NCBI GenBank assembly: GCA_030148915.1
Contig: JASBSN010000042.1
Span: 25,388 to 89,387 of the forward strand
DNA: 64,000 nucleotides
Source: Thiogranum sp.
GTDB taxonomy: Bacteria > Pseudomonadota > Gammaproteobacteria > DSM-19610
Reading direction: 5' to 3'
Shown here: positions 55,238 through 63,929 of the stretch, piece after piece
How the letters are laid out: the number at the start of each line of letters is the position of its first letter
Position numbering within the stretch: the first letter of the stretch is position 1
The notes under the pieces: generated by a model
Told to the model about the DNA's origin: nothing
Seen by the model: the letters and a program-made list of their open reading frames with translations, nothing else
Database searches by the model: none
Program-made: the position numbers and the translations under genes

Positions 55238-55383
55238 GGGGCGTATTGTACAGGAGTTTTAGCACCGTGCTATTGGCCGCGACAAGGGTGCGGGACTGGG
55301 GTTAAAGCCTGTCCGGCCAGCGCCGCTAAGCTGGTTGACACTCAGTCACTTGATCCAGACATAGCCAATAAAAGGAGAACACC

Positions 55384-55572
55384 GTGAGCCAGCAAGGTCA
55401 CGCTATCGGTTACTACCTCGGCAGGCCGATTTTCGAATCCATCGAGGTCCAGGATGAAGCTTATGTCTTCGACCGCATCGCCGAATACGAAGACGACGAG
55501 TTCCCCCTCGATCGCCTGAGTGCCAACGAACTGCTGGTCGAACCCGGGCTGATTTACCGCCATAAAGGCTAA
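55384..55572 (+). CDS. Small acidic conserved-looking protein
   Basis: The 62-residue protein starts at GTG 55384 with a strong AAAGGAG RBS. It is acidic with aromatic residues (YVFDRIAEYEDDEFPLDRL) and has no signal or membrane segment. I do not recognise it. It faces away from aroC and converges with hemN. A possible TTGACA-N17-GACATA promoter lies just upstream at 55335-55363. Confidence 0.65.
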   Translation: MSQQGHAIGYYLGRPIFESIEVQDEAYVFDRIAEYEDDEFPLDRLSANELLVEPGLIYRHKG

Positions 55573-55623
55573 GGGGGCCCTGCGCGGCGGCAGACCCCAG
55601 CCCAGCCCAGCCCGCGGCGAGTT

Positions 55624-57006
55624 TTAGATCATCGCCGCGCAGGCCCGCGCGCTCCGGCGACGGTAGGCATCGAACAGCGCGCAGATATTGCGAATCAATA
55701 AGCGCCCACGCGGCGTCACCAGCACTTGCTGTTGCTCCAGTTCCACAAGACCGTCGGCCTGCATGACCCTGAGCTGCTCCAACTCAGTGGCGAAATACGC
55801 CTCGAAACGGATGCCCTGTTCAGCCTCAAGGCGGGCGCCGTCCAGCCGGTTGTGGCAGATAAGCTGCTGAATCACGAAAGCGCGCAGGCGGTCGTCCTGG
55901 CGCAGACTCACGCCGCGCGCGACCGGCAGACGCCCGGCGTCGAGATCATGATAATAAGCATCCAGTGACACCTGATTCTGACAGAAGCCCGCCGCCGTCG
56001 CACTGATGGCACTCACGCCCATGCCTATCAGGTCGGCGTCGGCGTGGGTCGAATAACCCTGGAAGTTGCGCTGCAGCGTACCGTTGCGTTGCGCCTTGGC
56101 CAGTTCGTCGTCAACCAGCGCAAAATGGTCCATGCCGATATACTGATAGCCTGCGGCGGTCAGTCTGTCGACCGTCAAAGCCAGAATCTCCAGGCGGCTG
56201 CGGGCGTCCGGCAGGTCTTCGGAATGGATGCGCCGCTGCGGCCGGAAACGTTCCGGCAGATGCGCATAACCGAACACCGACAGGCGCTCGGGCCGCGCCT
56301 CGATGACGGTATCGAGGGTGGCCGAAAAACTCTCGACTGTCTGCAGCGGCAGTCCGTACATCAGATCGACATTGATGGAGCGAAAACCCAGCTCGCGCGC
56401 CTGGCGCAACGCGCCGAGCGTCTGGGTATCGCTCTGCACCCGGTGTACCGCCCGCTGCACCTCGGGGTTGAAATCCTGTACCCCCAGGCTGATGCGGTTA
56501 AATCCGCTTTCCCGCAATACGGCCAGCGTGTTCTCACGCAGCTCGCGCGGGTCGATCTCCACGGAAAACTCGCCACTGTCATCCGGCGCCAGATTGAACG
56601 ATTCGCCGAGCATACCCATCAGCTGGCGCAACTGCGCGTCGCTAAGAAAGGTCGGCGTTCCACCGCCCCAATGCAGCTGTTCGACTCGTCGCTCGGGATC
56701 CAGCAGCGCCGCGCGCAGGTGGATCTCGCGCTGCAGGCTTTCCAGGTAAGCCTCCGCCCTGCCACGGTCGGCGGTAACCACCTTGTTGCAGGCGCAGAAA
56801 TAACAAACATGAGCGCAAAACGGCACGTGCACATAGAGCGACAGCGGGCGGTGACCCTGGTTACTCTGTCGCAACCAGGTCCGGCACTGCTCGGCGCCCA
56901 CGGCCGGTGAGAATTCCATCGCCGTCGGATAAGACGTGTAGCGCGGCCCATTGCCGTCATAGCGGCTGATCAGCGCGGCGTCGAACTCTACCCGGTTGTC
57001 AAACAT
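55624..57006 (-). CDS. hemN: Oxygen-independent coproporphyrinogen III oxidase
   Basis: The 460-residue radical SAM enzyme makes protoporphyrinogen IX without oxygen. It has the CxxxCxxC site in CAHVCYFCAC, the GGGTP motif in HWGGGTPTFL and the HemN N-terminus SRYDGNGPRYTSYPTA. ATG 57006 has GGAGG five bases ahead. An FNR/ANR box lies 53 bases upstream, fitting anaerobic induction. Confidence 0.96.
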   Translation of the reverse strand: MFDNRVEFDAALISRYDGNGPRYTSYPTAMEFSPAVGAEQCRTWLRQSNQGHRPLSLYVHVPFCAHVCYFCACNKVVTADRGRAEAYLESLQREIHLRAALLDPERRVEQLHWGGGTPTFLSDAQLRQLMGMLGESFNLAPDDSGEFSVEIDPRELRENTLAVLRESGFNRISLGVQDFNPEVQRAVHRVQSDTQTLGALRQARELGFRSINVDLMYGLPLQTVESFSATLDTVIEARPERLSVFGYAHLPERFRPQRRIHSEDLPDARSRLEILALTVDRLTAAGYQYIGMDHFALVDDELAKAQRNGTLQRNFQGYSTHADADLIGMGVSAISATAAGFCQNQVSLDAYYHDLDAGRLPVARGVSLRQDDRLRAFVIQQLICHNRLDGARLEAEQGIRFEAYFATELEQLRVMQADGLVELEQQQVLVTPRGRLLIRNICALFDAYRRRSARACAAMI

Positions 57007-57058
57007 ACAGGCCTCCACGGACTTTGTTGCAGACTAATCCGGTGCGCCGCGCCGCGCC

Positions 57059-57072
57059 TTGACTTGGGTCAA
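57059..57072. promoter_or_regulatory. FNR/ANR box upstream of hemN
   Basis: TTGAC-TTGG-GTCAA is a perfect palindrome and close to the FNR consensus TTGAT-N4-ATCAA. Its distance to the hemN start (53 bases) allows the class II position near -41.5. Confidence 0.7.
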
Positions 57073-57243
57073 CCCGTAGCGCTCAGGCCTGCATGTGGAG
57101 ACCTTGGCCGCGCCCACGGAATCCCTGTCGTACTCGGCGAATATCCGAAAATCTTCGTTTTCAAACAGCGCCTGATCGACCTGATCCGCGTACTGTTCAG
57201 CGCTTTCGGCCCATCCGAGCCGCTAGGGTTTTCCTGGGATTAT

Positions 57244-58164
57244 TTATTGGAGTGCCGCTGCAAACAACGCCTGACAGGCCTTGGCCTGGGAGGCTTCCAG
57301 CAGTAACACACCGTGGCCGCCACGCTCGAACTCGAGCCAGGTGAACGGGACATCCGGAAAACACTCGACCAACAGTTCCTCGCTGTTGCCCACCTCGATC
57401 ACCAGAATGCCCTCGTCACTGAGAAAATCCGGCGCACGGGCCAGAATCCGCACCACAATCGCCAGCCCTTCCTGGTCAGCGAGCAGGCCGATTTGCGGCT
57501 CGTGGCGGTATTCCGCCGGCAGGCTCTGCAGTTCGGCCGCCGAAACATAGGGCGGGTTACTAATGATCAACTGATAATGCGCCGCCGGCAGCGCGTCGAA
57601 CAAATCGGAGTGAATCAGGCGTACCCAGTCATCCAGGTCGTGGCGCGTGACATTACGGCGCGCCACTTCCAGAGCGTCGGTGGAAAGCTCTACGGCGTCG
57701 ACTTCGGCGTGGTCAAAATGCGCCGCGCAGGCAATCGCAATGCAGGCGCTACCGGTACACAGATCGAGTACGCGCTCGACATCATCGCTCATCAGCCAGG
57801 GCGCGAAACCGCGCTCGATCCATTCGGCCAGCGGCGAACGCGGCACCAGTACGCGTTCGTCAACATAAAACGGCAGCCCCGCGAACCAGGCTTCGCCGGT
57901 CAAATACGCCGCCGGTTTACGGCTCTCGATCCGCGCCTGAAACAACCGGGCGACCGCCTCGCGCTCGCCTGCGCTCAGGCGGGCACCCAGGTAACTGTCG
58001 GCAAAATTGAACGGCAGGTGCAAAGCATGGCAGAGCAGCTGGCGCGCCTCGTCAAAGGCATTGTCGGTGCCGTGGCCGAAACTCAGCCCGGCGGCGCTGA
58101 AGCGGCTGGCGCCCCAGCGTATCAGGTCGCGAATAGTCAGTAATTCCTGCGGCAATGCGCTCAA
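57244..58164 (-). CDS. prmB: 50S ribosomal protein L3 glutamine methyltransferase
   Basis: The 306-residue methyltransferase has the SAM-binding LDLCTGSACIAIACA and the catalytic motif SNPPYVSAAE. PrmB modifies a Gln in ribosomal protein L3. Start is TTG 58164 with GGAGACG upstream; family length supports it. The 237 bases between it and hemN hold only the FNR box. Confidence 0.94.
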   Translation of the reverse strand: MSALPQELLTIRDLIRWGASRFSAAGLSFGHGTDNAFDEARQLLCHALHLPFNFADSYLGARLSAGEREAVARLFQARIESRKPAAYLTGEAWFAGLPFYVDERVLVPRSPLAEWIERGFAPWLMSDDVERVLDLCTGSACIAIACAAHFDHAEVDAVELSTDALEVARRNVTRHDLDDWVRLIHSDLFDALPAAHYQLIISNPPYVSAAELQSLPAEYRHEPQIGLLADQEGLAIVVRILARAPDFLSDEGILVIEVGNSEELLVECFPDVPFTWLEFERGGHGVLLLEASQAKACQALFAAALQ

Positions 58165-58230
58165 TTAGCGTCTCCTGTACACGGGCCGCGCACTATCGCC
58201 TGCCCGCCATCGATGAGATAATCCGGCGCT

Positions 58231-58866
58231 ATGACTGATCACAACACCGCAGTGTGGCTGGCGCGGATTATACCGCTGCTGCTGATAACTGCACTGCTGC
58301 CCGCCTGCGGCCCGCCCCCGCCGCCCTCTCTGCAACAGGCCACATTGCTGCCCACGGCCAAAACCATCGCCGACTTCAACCTTATAAATGACAAGGGTGA
58401 GCCCTTTCACCTGGATAATCTCAAGGGTCGCTGGACGTTTGCCTTTTTCGGCTACACCCACTGCCCCGACGTCTGCCCGACCTCGCTGGCGATGCTCGCC
58501 CGGGTGATGAAACGACTGGCCCAGCGCAACGACCTCGATCGCCTGCCCCGGGGCTTGTTTGTCAGCGTCGACCCGGAGCGCGACACGCCGGCCAAGCTGG
58601 CCCGTTATGTCGCCTACTTTGACCCCGCTTTCAGCGCTGTCACAGGCGACCCGGAGCAGCTCAAACTGCTGACCCGCCAACTTGGCATCCTGTTCCTGAA
58701 GTCCCCCGGTGACAGCAGCCAGGATTACCTCATCGATCACAGCGCCGCGATCGTGCTGTTCGACCCCCAAGGCAAGTTTCACGCGCTATTCAATGTGCCG
58801 CACGAGGCGGATAAAATCGCCAGCGACTTTGTGTTGATAAAAAACTATTACGAGGAAAACGGATGA
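58231..58866 (+). CDS. SCO1/SenC copper chaperone
   Basis: The 211-residue thioredoxin-fold protein has a lipoprotein-like signal (LLPACG) and the copper site CPDVCP in YTHCPDVCPTSL with the later His in IDHSAAIVLF. Sco proteins deliver copper to cytochrome oxidase CuA or keep its Cys reduced. It overlaps the PCuAC gene by 4 bases. Confidence 0.95.
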   Translation: MTDHNTAVWLARIIPLLLITALLPACGPPPPPSLQQATLLPTAKTIADFNLINDKGEPFHLDNLKGRWTFAFFGYTHCPDVCPTSLAMLARVMKRLAQRNDLDRLPRGLFVSVDPERDTPAKLARYVAYFDPAFSAVTGDPEQLKLLTRQLGILFLKSPGDSSQDYLIDHSAAIVLFDPQGKFHALFNVPHEADKIASDFVLIKNYYEENG

Positions 58867-59288
58867 AATATTTTTTCGCTGCCCTGCTGCTGAGCCTGTG
58901 TATCTCTCCAGCGATCGCCGAGCAGGGCCTGACGGTCAAACAGGCCTGGATCCGCGAAGCGCCGCCGGGCGCCGCTATGATGGCCGCCTATCTGACCATC
59001 GACAATACCAGCGCGCGCGATCAGGCGCTGCTCAGCGTCAGCAGTCCGCGCTTCGCGCACATCACCTTACACCGATCTCTGAACGTGGATGGTGTCGCGC
59101 GGATGCGCAGCCTGGAGCGCATCGCGCTACCGGCCCACAGTAGCGTGACGCTGGAGCCGGGCGGCTACCATCTGATGATGTCGATGCCCGACAAACGGCT
59201 AGCCAGCGGCGAGCGCGTGCCGCTGGTGCTGCACTTGGCCGATCACAGCGAAATACGGGTGACGGCGCAAGTCAGAAAAAAGCCTTGA
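58863..59288 (+). CDS. PCuAC periplasmic copper chaperone
   Basis: The 141-residue protein has a signal peptide (cut near AIAEQ) and the PCuAC motif with LHRSLNVDGVARM then GGYHLMMSM, giving the H(M)x10Mx21HxM-like copper ligands. It passes Cu(I) to CuA or Sco1. Directly follows and overlaps the Sco gene and overlaps psd by 4 bases, forming a Sco-PCuAC-psd operon. Confidence 0.93.
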   Translation: MKYFFAALLLSLCISPAIAEQGLTVKQAWIREAPPGAAMMAAYLTIDNTSARDQALLSVSSPRFAHITLHRSLNVDGVARMRSLERIALPAHSSVTLEPGGYHLMMSMPDKRLASGERVPLVLHLADHSEIRVTAQVRKKP

Positions 59289-60175
59289 ACCGCCGGTCAC
59301 CGCAAACGGCCGCCAACTGGCTGGACCGACTCAAGTCATGGCCACTCTATGTGTTGCCGCAGCACGCCATTTCCCGGCTCGTGTTCCGCTTGACGCGCGT
59401 TCAGGCGCCGTGGTTCAAAAATGCACTGATCGGTTGGTTTGCCTCCACCTATAAGATCAACTGGGAGGAAGCGAAATATTCTCGCCCCGAGGACTACCCC
59501 AGTTTTAACGCGTTCTTTACCCGTGCCCTGCGCGCAGGCGCCAGGCCGCTCAGCGCAGACGAACAGACGCCCGTCAGTCCGGCCGATGGCCGAATCAGTC
59601 AAATTGGCCGTATCGACCGCGACGCGGTGTTCCAGGCCAAAGGCCACACTTTCAGCGTGACCGACTTATTGGGCGGCGACCCGGCACGCGCGGCGCAGTT
59701 TCGCGACGGTAACTTTGTCACCGTGTACCTTTCACCGCGCGATTACCACCGCGTGCACATGCCGCTCACCGGAACGCTGCGCGAAACGGTCTACGTGCCG
59801 GGCCGTCTGTTCAGCGTCGCCGCCCATACGGTGCGCAGCGTGCCCCGCCTGTTCGCCCGTAACGAGCGCCTGGTCGCCATTTTCGACACCGCGGCCGGAC
59901 CGATGGCCATGGTCCTGGTCGGCGCCATCAATGTTGCCGCTATCGAGACCGTCTGGTCCGGTCTGGAGACCCCGCCACAGCGCCCCAACGTCGAGGCGAT
60001 CGACCGCCGTGAGGAGGGTATCACCCTGCAACGGGGCGCCGAGATGGGTCGTTTCAATATGGGTTCGACGGTGATCGTGCTGTTTGCCCGGCAACAAATC
60101 GACTGGCTGGATGCGCTGCAGGCCGAGCAACCGGTAAAGATCGGGCAGGCCATCGGCGCGCTGCGTCACCGTTAA
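59285..60175 (+). CDS. psd: Phosphatidylserine decarboxylase proenzyme
   Basis: The 296-residue protein makes phosphatidylethanolamine in the inner membrane. It has the self-cleavage site GST in FNMGSTVIVLF (usually LGST), the triad region SPADGRIS and YHRVHMPLTG. Start TTG 59285 overlaps the PCuAC stop; the family N-terminus (WLDRLKSWPLYVLPQHAISRL) supports it. Confidence 0.94.
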   Translation: MNRRSPQTAANWLDRLKSWPLYVLPQHAISRLVFRLTRVQAPWFKNALIGWFASTYKINWEEAKYSRPEDYPSFNAFFTRALRAGARPLSADEQTPVSPADGRISQIGRIDRDAVFQAKGHTFSVTDLLGGDPARAAQFRDGNFVTVYLSPRDYHRVHMPLTGTLRETVYVPGRLFSVAAHTVRSVPRLFARNERLVAIFDTAAGPMAMVLVGAINVAAIETVWSGLETPPQRPNVEAIDRREEGITLQRGAEMGRFNMGSTVIVLFARQQIDWLDALQAEQPVKIGQAIGALRHR

Positions 60176-60277
60176 GGGAGCACCCCGAGCCATCCCCGGG
60201 CGGACACCCTGCGCAAGGCGCTAAGCGCCAGCTTAGGCCTCGCGCTCGCCCCGATAGCGCAAAAAAATCCTCCCTTG

Positions 60278-60306
60278 TGTTAACCCCTGTGGCGCCCAGG
60301 CGTTAG
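60278..60306 (+). promoter_or_regulatory. ECF-like promoter candidate for the His/Tyr-rich gene
   Basis: TGTTAACC and CGTTAG are separated by 15 bases, a spacing and base pattern like ECF promoters with an AACC -35 element. It could be recognised by the adjacent ECF sigma. Motif only. Confidence 0.3.
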
Positions 60307-60336
60307 TAGGCCAGGTAACCACAAGAGGATCGACCG

Positions 60337-60702
60337 ATGCGAAACCTGTACAAAACACTGGCTGCTGTGGCGCTGTCGGCCGGTACACTGGGTCTGGCCC
60401 AGCCCACCCACGCCAGCGACGGGCTGACCGTGATTTACTCGACCGGCAGACACGCGGAATACGCACCTGTGTACGGCTATCCGTATCACCATTCTTATCG
60501 TCACGCGCCGGTCTACAGCTATCCTCAGCCGTATCATCAGCCTCAGGCTTATCATCATGAGGAATACCGAGAGCATCACCGTGAGGCGCGATATTGGTCA
60601 TATGCCGGGCCGCACGCGCGTCGTCACGAAAACCGTCGACACGGCGGCCACGATGACCGCCGGGATCACCATCAGACTCATGCCAAGCGCTATCGGGACT
60701 GA
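60337..60702 (+). CDS. His/Tyr-rich secreted protein
   Basis: The 121-residue protein has a signal peptide (cut near THASDG), then a mature part with about 16 His and 14 Tyr in about 95 residues, for example PVYGYPYHHSYRH and HHEEYREHHREARYW, and a basic end. It could bind metal. No family recognised. It precedes the ECF sigma, anti-sigma and DUF3106 genes and overlaps in region with the longer ORF of the sigma gene, whose real start is later. Confidence 0.75.
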   Translation: MRNLYKTLAAVALSAGTLGLAQPTHASDGLTVIYSTGRHAEYAPVYGYPYHHSYRHAPVYSYPQPYHQPQAYHHEEYREHHREARYWSYAGPHARRHENRRHGGHDDRRDHHQTHAKRYRD

Positions 60703-60760
60703 GGATGCCATTCTGTCGGCAGCTGGCTGCCTGGGTGGAGACGGCGTATTCTTGAAGCTG

Positions 60761-61372
60761 ATGGACGCCCAACCCACCGGCGACGGGCGCATGCAGAGGC
60801 CGCTGTCACTGGACAACTTTCTCGCCCAAGTACGGCGTAAGGCCTATCAGGTTGCCTACGGCGCGCTGTGGGACCGGGAAACCGCCCTGGACGTGGTGCA
60901 GGAGAGCATGCTGCGCTTTGTCGAATACTATCGCCACAAGCCCGCGAAGGACTGGCCGGCCCTGTTTCGCAGCGTGCTCAACAGCCGTATTAACGATCAG
61001 CGGCGCAAGCGTCTGCTGAGCACGACCGGGCGCAGGCTGCTGTCGCTGACGGGCCTGAAGCTGGCCGACGCCGCTAGCGACGAGCAGCTACAAGAAGCCG
61101 AGCTGCCCGCCTCCGCGGACGGGCGCCGGGCGACGACCCCCGAGGGCGAAGCGGCCGCCGGCCAGTTGCAGCGCACCATCGACCGGGCCGTGGGCGGTCT
61201 CTCGCAGCGCCAGCGACAGGTGTTCCTGTTGCGCGAACAGTTGGGCCTGAGCATTCAGGAAACGGCGGACACCCTCGGGTGCTCCGTGAACAGCATCAAG
61301 CAGCATCACTTTCGCGCTCTGCGCGCGCTGCGTATACAACTGGCAGAGGTATGGCGACATGAACGGCTTTGA
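60761..61372 (+). CDS. ECF-type RNA polymerase sigma factor
   Basis: The 203-residue protein has sigma region 2 (TALDVVQESMLRFVEYYRH, LFRSVLNSRINDQRRK) and region 4 (LSQRQRQVFLLREQLGLSIQETADTLGCSVNSIKQHHFRALRALR). I took ATG 60761; the ORF-track start overlaps the His/Tyr-rich gene. The start is not certain. It overlaps the anti-sigma gene by 14 bases, so the two are co-translated. Confidence 0.9.
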   Translation: MDAQPTGDGRMQRPLSLDNFLAQVRRKAYQVAYGALWDRETALDVVQESMLRFVEYYRHKPAKDWPALFRSVLNSRINDQRRKRLLSTTGRRLLSLTGLKLADAASDEQLQEAELPASADGRRATTPEGEAAAGQLQRTIDRAVGGLSQRQRQVFLLREQLGLSIQETADTLGCSVNSIKQHHFRALRALRIQLAEVWRHERL

Positions 61373-61787
61373 GCAGCATCCGGCGGGGGAACTGCTGGAC
61401 CGGCTACGTTGCGGTTTACTCGACGATGACCCGCGCGAGCGCGCCCGGCTCGAACAACACCTGCGACACTGCGCGGACTGTCGACGGGCTTACGATTGGC
61501 CTAACACCCTGCTGGCCGCCGGCGACATTCCCGAGGCGCGGCTGCAGCGCCTGCGCCGGCACGCCTTAAACGCGCCCGTACGCCGCGCCCGCCGGCTACT
61601 GCCGCTGGCCGCCGCGGCCGCCCTGATAGTGGCCGTGGCTGGCCTGGTGAATTTGAGCCACCAGTCGGCCTCGTCCCCCCCCGCGCGGGTGGCCGCTGGC
61701 GGGCAGAAAGTACCGGATCTCTACGAGGATCTGGACTTCTACCTGTGGCTGGCCGACCATAAGGGCAATCGTGACTCTTCTACCTGA
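61359..61787 (+). CDS. Membrane anti-sigma factor with zinc motif
   Basis: The 142-residue protein has the ZAS-type zinc motif HLRHCADCRRAYD, one membrane helix (about residues 79-98) and a short periplasmic tail. It probably holds the upstream ECF sigma at the membrane and releases it on a signal. The zinc-type motif allows redox or metal sensing; which one is unknown. Confidence 0.9.
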   Translation: MNGFEQHPAGELLDRLRCGLLDDDPRERARLEQHLRHCADCRRAYDWPNTLLAAGDIPEARLQRLRRHALNAPVRRARRLLPLAAAAALIVAVAGLVNLSHQSASSPPARVAAGGQKVPDLYEDLDFYLWLADHKGNRDSST

Positions 61788-61792
61788 CACGT

Positions 61793-62137
61793 ATGCGCCA
61801 CAAGCGACTGATCACACTGCTACTTACTCTGCTCTGCCTGTACGCCGCTGAGCTGCGCGCGCAGGTCGACAGTGACCGCCTGTACCTGGCGCAAAGCGGG
61901 CAGATCCCCTGGCAATCTCTGTCGCCCGAGGAGCAGGCTGCATTGCGGCGCTACCGCGGTCAGTGGACTGACTACGACGGCGATCGTCAGCAGGAGTTGC
62001 AGCGCGGCGCCCGACGCTACCTGGAACTGCCCCAGCAAAAACGCCGCGAAGTCGAACAACAACAACGTCAGTACCAGAATTTAAGCCCACAAGAACGTCA
62101 GCGGCTGCGCGAGGAATACCAGCGCCAGCACGACTGA
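61793..62137 (+). CDS. DUF3106 secreted protein
   Basis: The 114-residue protein has a signal peptide (cut near ELRAQ) and a DUF3106 domain with PWQSLSPEEQAALRRY and NLSPQERQRLREEYQRQ, helical and Gln/Arg-rich. DUF3106 genes often follow ECF sigma/anti-sigma pairs, and the protein may take part in the periplasmic signal. Six bases after the anti-sigma gene. Confidence 0.88.
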   Translation: MRHKRLITLLLTLLCLYAAELRAQVDSDRLYLAQSGQIPWQSLSPEEQAALRRYRGQWTDYDGDRQQELQRGARRYLELPQQKRREVEQQQRQYQNLSPQERQRLREEYQRQHD

Positions 62138-62234
62138 GCCGGGTTCGGCGCTGTGGCCGGAGCAGCGGTGCTATTCACAGCCCGCGACCAACCCGGTACA
62201 ATCATTGCGCTAAACTCTGACAGCGAACCCTCCT

Positions 62235-63035
62235 ATGCAACCCATGCTGAACATTGCGGTGCGCGCGGCGCGCAACGCCGGAGAGATTATTGTCCGGCAT
62301 TCCAGCCGCATCGATGAGCTGACCATCGCCAGCAAGGAGCGCAATGATTTTGTCTCCGAGGTCGACCGCCAGGCCGAAAACGAAATCATCGCCATTATCC
62401 GCAAGGCGTACCCCGGCCACGGCATCCTTGCCGAAGAAAGCGGTCAGCACGGCAAAAGCGATGAGTTCCTGTGGATTATTGATCCACTCGACGGTACCAC
62501 CAATTTCTTGCACGGTTTTCCGCAATTCTCGGTCTCCATCGCCCTGCAGCACAAGGGACGCCTCGAGCAGGCGGTGGTCTACGATCCGATGCGTCAGGAA
62601 CTGTACACCGCCAGCCGCGGCAGTGGCGCATTTCTCGACAACCGCCGCATCCGCGTCAGCAAACAGGTCGGTCTCGGGGGGGCGCTGCTCGGCACGGGCT
62701 TCCCTTACAAGGACCAGCAGCACATGGCCGCCTATCTGGAAATGTTCAAAGCTCTGAGCGTCGACAGCGCCGGTATCCGGCGTCCCGGCTCGGCCGCGCT
62801 GGATCTGGCCTACGTGGCTGCTGGACGCTTCGACGGTTTCTGGGAGATAGGCCTCAGCCCCTGGGATATGGCCGCAGGCATCCTGCTGGTGCGTGAAGCC
62901 GGCGGCCTGGTCGGAGATTTTGCCGGCGCCCACGATTTCATGAAAACCGGCAATATCGTCGCCGCCACGCCGAAACTCTTCCCCGCTATATTACGCGAAA
63001 TTCGCCCCCACCTGAGCCCTGCCCTGTCGTCCTGA
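62235..63035 (+). CDS. suhB: Inositol-1-monophosphatase SuhB
   Basis: The 266-residue enzyme has the metal-binding motifs EEESG-type (LAEESGQHG), DPLDGTTNFLHGFP, and SPWDMAAGILLVREAGG. It hydrolyses inositol monophosphates, and in E. coli SuhB also modulates rRNA transcription. Confidence 0.95.
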   Translation: MQPMLNIAVRAARNAGEIIVRHSSRIDELTIASKERNDFVSEVDRQAENEIIAIIRKAYPGHGILAEESGQHGKSDEFLWIIDPLDGTTNFLHGFPQFSVSIALQHKGRLEQAVVYDPMRQELYTASRGSGAFLDNRRIRVSKQVGLGGALLGTGFPYKDQQHMAAYLEMFKALSVDSAGIRRPGSAALDLAYVAAGRFDGFWEIGLSPWDMAAGILLVREAGGLVGDFAGAHDFMKTGNIVAATPKLFPAILREIRPHLSPALSS

Positions 63036-63162
63036 AACGCGCTTCGGCGCTCAAGGTCGGCACCTTGTCGCCGTTACTATTTGTATCGGCATCTACCGGC
63101 TGCCCACAGCCCCGCAGACGGTTTCGCCGGACAGATAATGATAAGGATAACGACAAGATTTT

Positions 63163-63351
63163 ATGAAGCTGAGCGACAAGGCACTCCGGCAGATCGGCCG
63201 GAAATTACTGGACCGCCCGGACAGCACCCCCCATCAGGATGACAGGCCACACACCGACCCCGCGCCGACCGGCACGCCTGGCCCGCTTACGCACAATTCC
63301 GGCCCGACCCGCACAGCTGCTGTATTGAACTTCCGCAAACGCCCCGACTGA
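63163..63351 (+). CDS. Small Pro/Thr-rich protein, unsure
   Basis: A 62-residue ORF begins MKLSDKALRQIGRKLLDR, then is rich in Pro, Thr and Asp. It has a possible RBS (AAGGATAACG) but 17 bases away, which is weak. No family known to me. A terminator-like hairpin directly follows, which supports it as the end of a transcript. Confidence 0.45.
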   Translation: MKLSDKALRQIGRKLLDRPDSTPHQDDRPHTDPAPTGTPGPLTHNSGPTRTAAVLNFRKRPD

Positions 63352-63352
63352 A

Positions 63353-63377
63353 CCCGGTCCCCGAACCGGGCGGTTCT
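63353..63377 (+). terminator. Terminator-like hairpin after the small Pro-rich ORF
   Basis: CCCGGT and ACCGGG form a 6-bp stem around a CCCCGA loop, followed by CGGTTCTTGTT. T content is modest, so termination may be partial. Confidence 0.45.
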
Positions 63378-63445
63378 TGTTATCTCTGACGGGTCTGTGC
63401 TATATCGTAAACAGACACACAGCGAATCAAGCCGAGAGAATAATA

Positions 63446-63781
63446 ATGAAACGCGCGCTCCTCGTTCTACTGACGCCACCCGTTGCGGCGTGCCGCTACG
63501 GTTGCGCCGGCTGCTGCGCCGCGCCCATCGGCGTATTCTGGATCACCGCCATCGTCGGCATCACCTACGGGCTGATCGGTGGCCCGACCAATCTGATGGG
63601 CCCCAGCGTGAACACCATCCTGCTCGGCCTCGGCCTGTGGGCCATCGCCAGTGTCTGGTCCGCGGTAACCATCCGCAGCGCCAAAGATGACCGCTGCACG
63701 GAACGGAAAACCGCCTTCTGTCGCCGCATCAGCGCCGAAGACGAAGCCGATCCCTTCGACGAAGTTCGCAAGGCGCGCTAA
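63446..63781 (+). CDS. Small Cys-rich membrane protein
   Basis: The 111-residue protein has an N-terminal CRYGCAGCCAAP cluster, two or three hydrophobic segments and an acidic C-terminus (EDEADPFDE). It resembles a conserved gammaproteobacterial protein of unknown function in my recollection. The start ATG 63446 is preceded by GAGAATAATA. The Cys cluster could bind metal but this is not shown. Confidence 0.7.
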   Translation: MKRALLVLLTPPVAACRYGCAGCCAAPIGVFWITAIVGITYGLIGGPTNLMGPSVNTILLGLGLWAIASVWSAVTIRSAKDDRCTERKTAFCRRISAEDEADPFDEVRKAR

Positions 63782-63929
63782 CCCTCCATCGCACTTCACG
63801 GATCCGATGTGGATGTGGCAGCACCAACCCTGAAGCGGGTGACACCCGCCGGCACCGAGCCAGGTAAGATTTTCACAGGATATCCTTACAAAAACAGCAG
63901 ATATTTCCAGCGAGCTTCGCGCAGAGGTT

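Noticed and set aside
57064-57344. Plus-strand ORFs between hemN and prmB
   Set aside because: No RBS, no family, and they run into the prmB 3' end.
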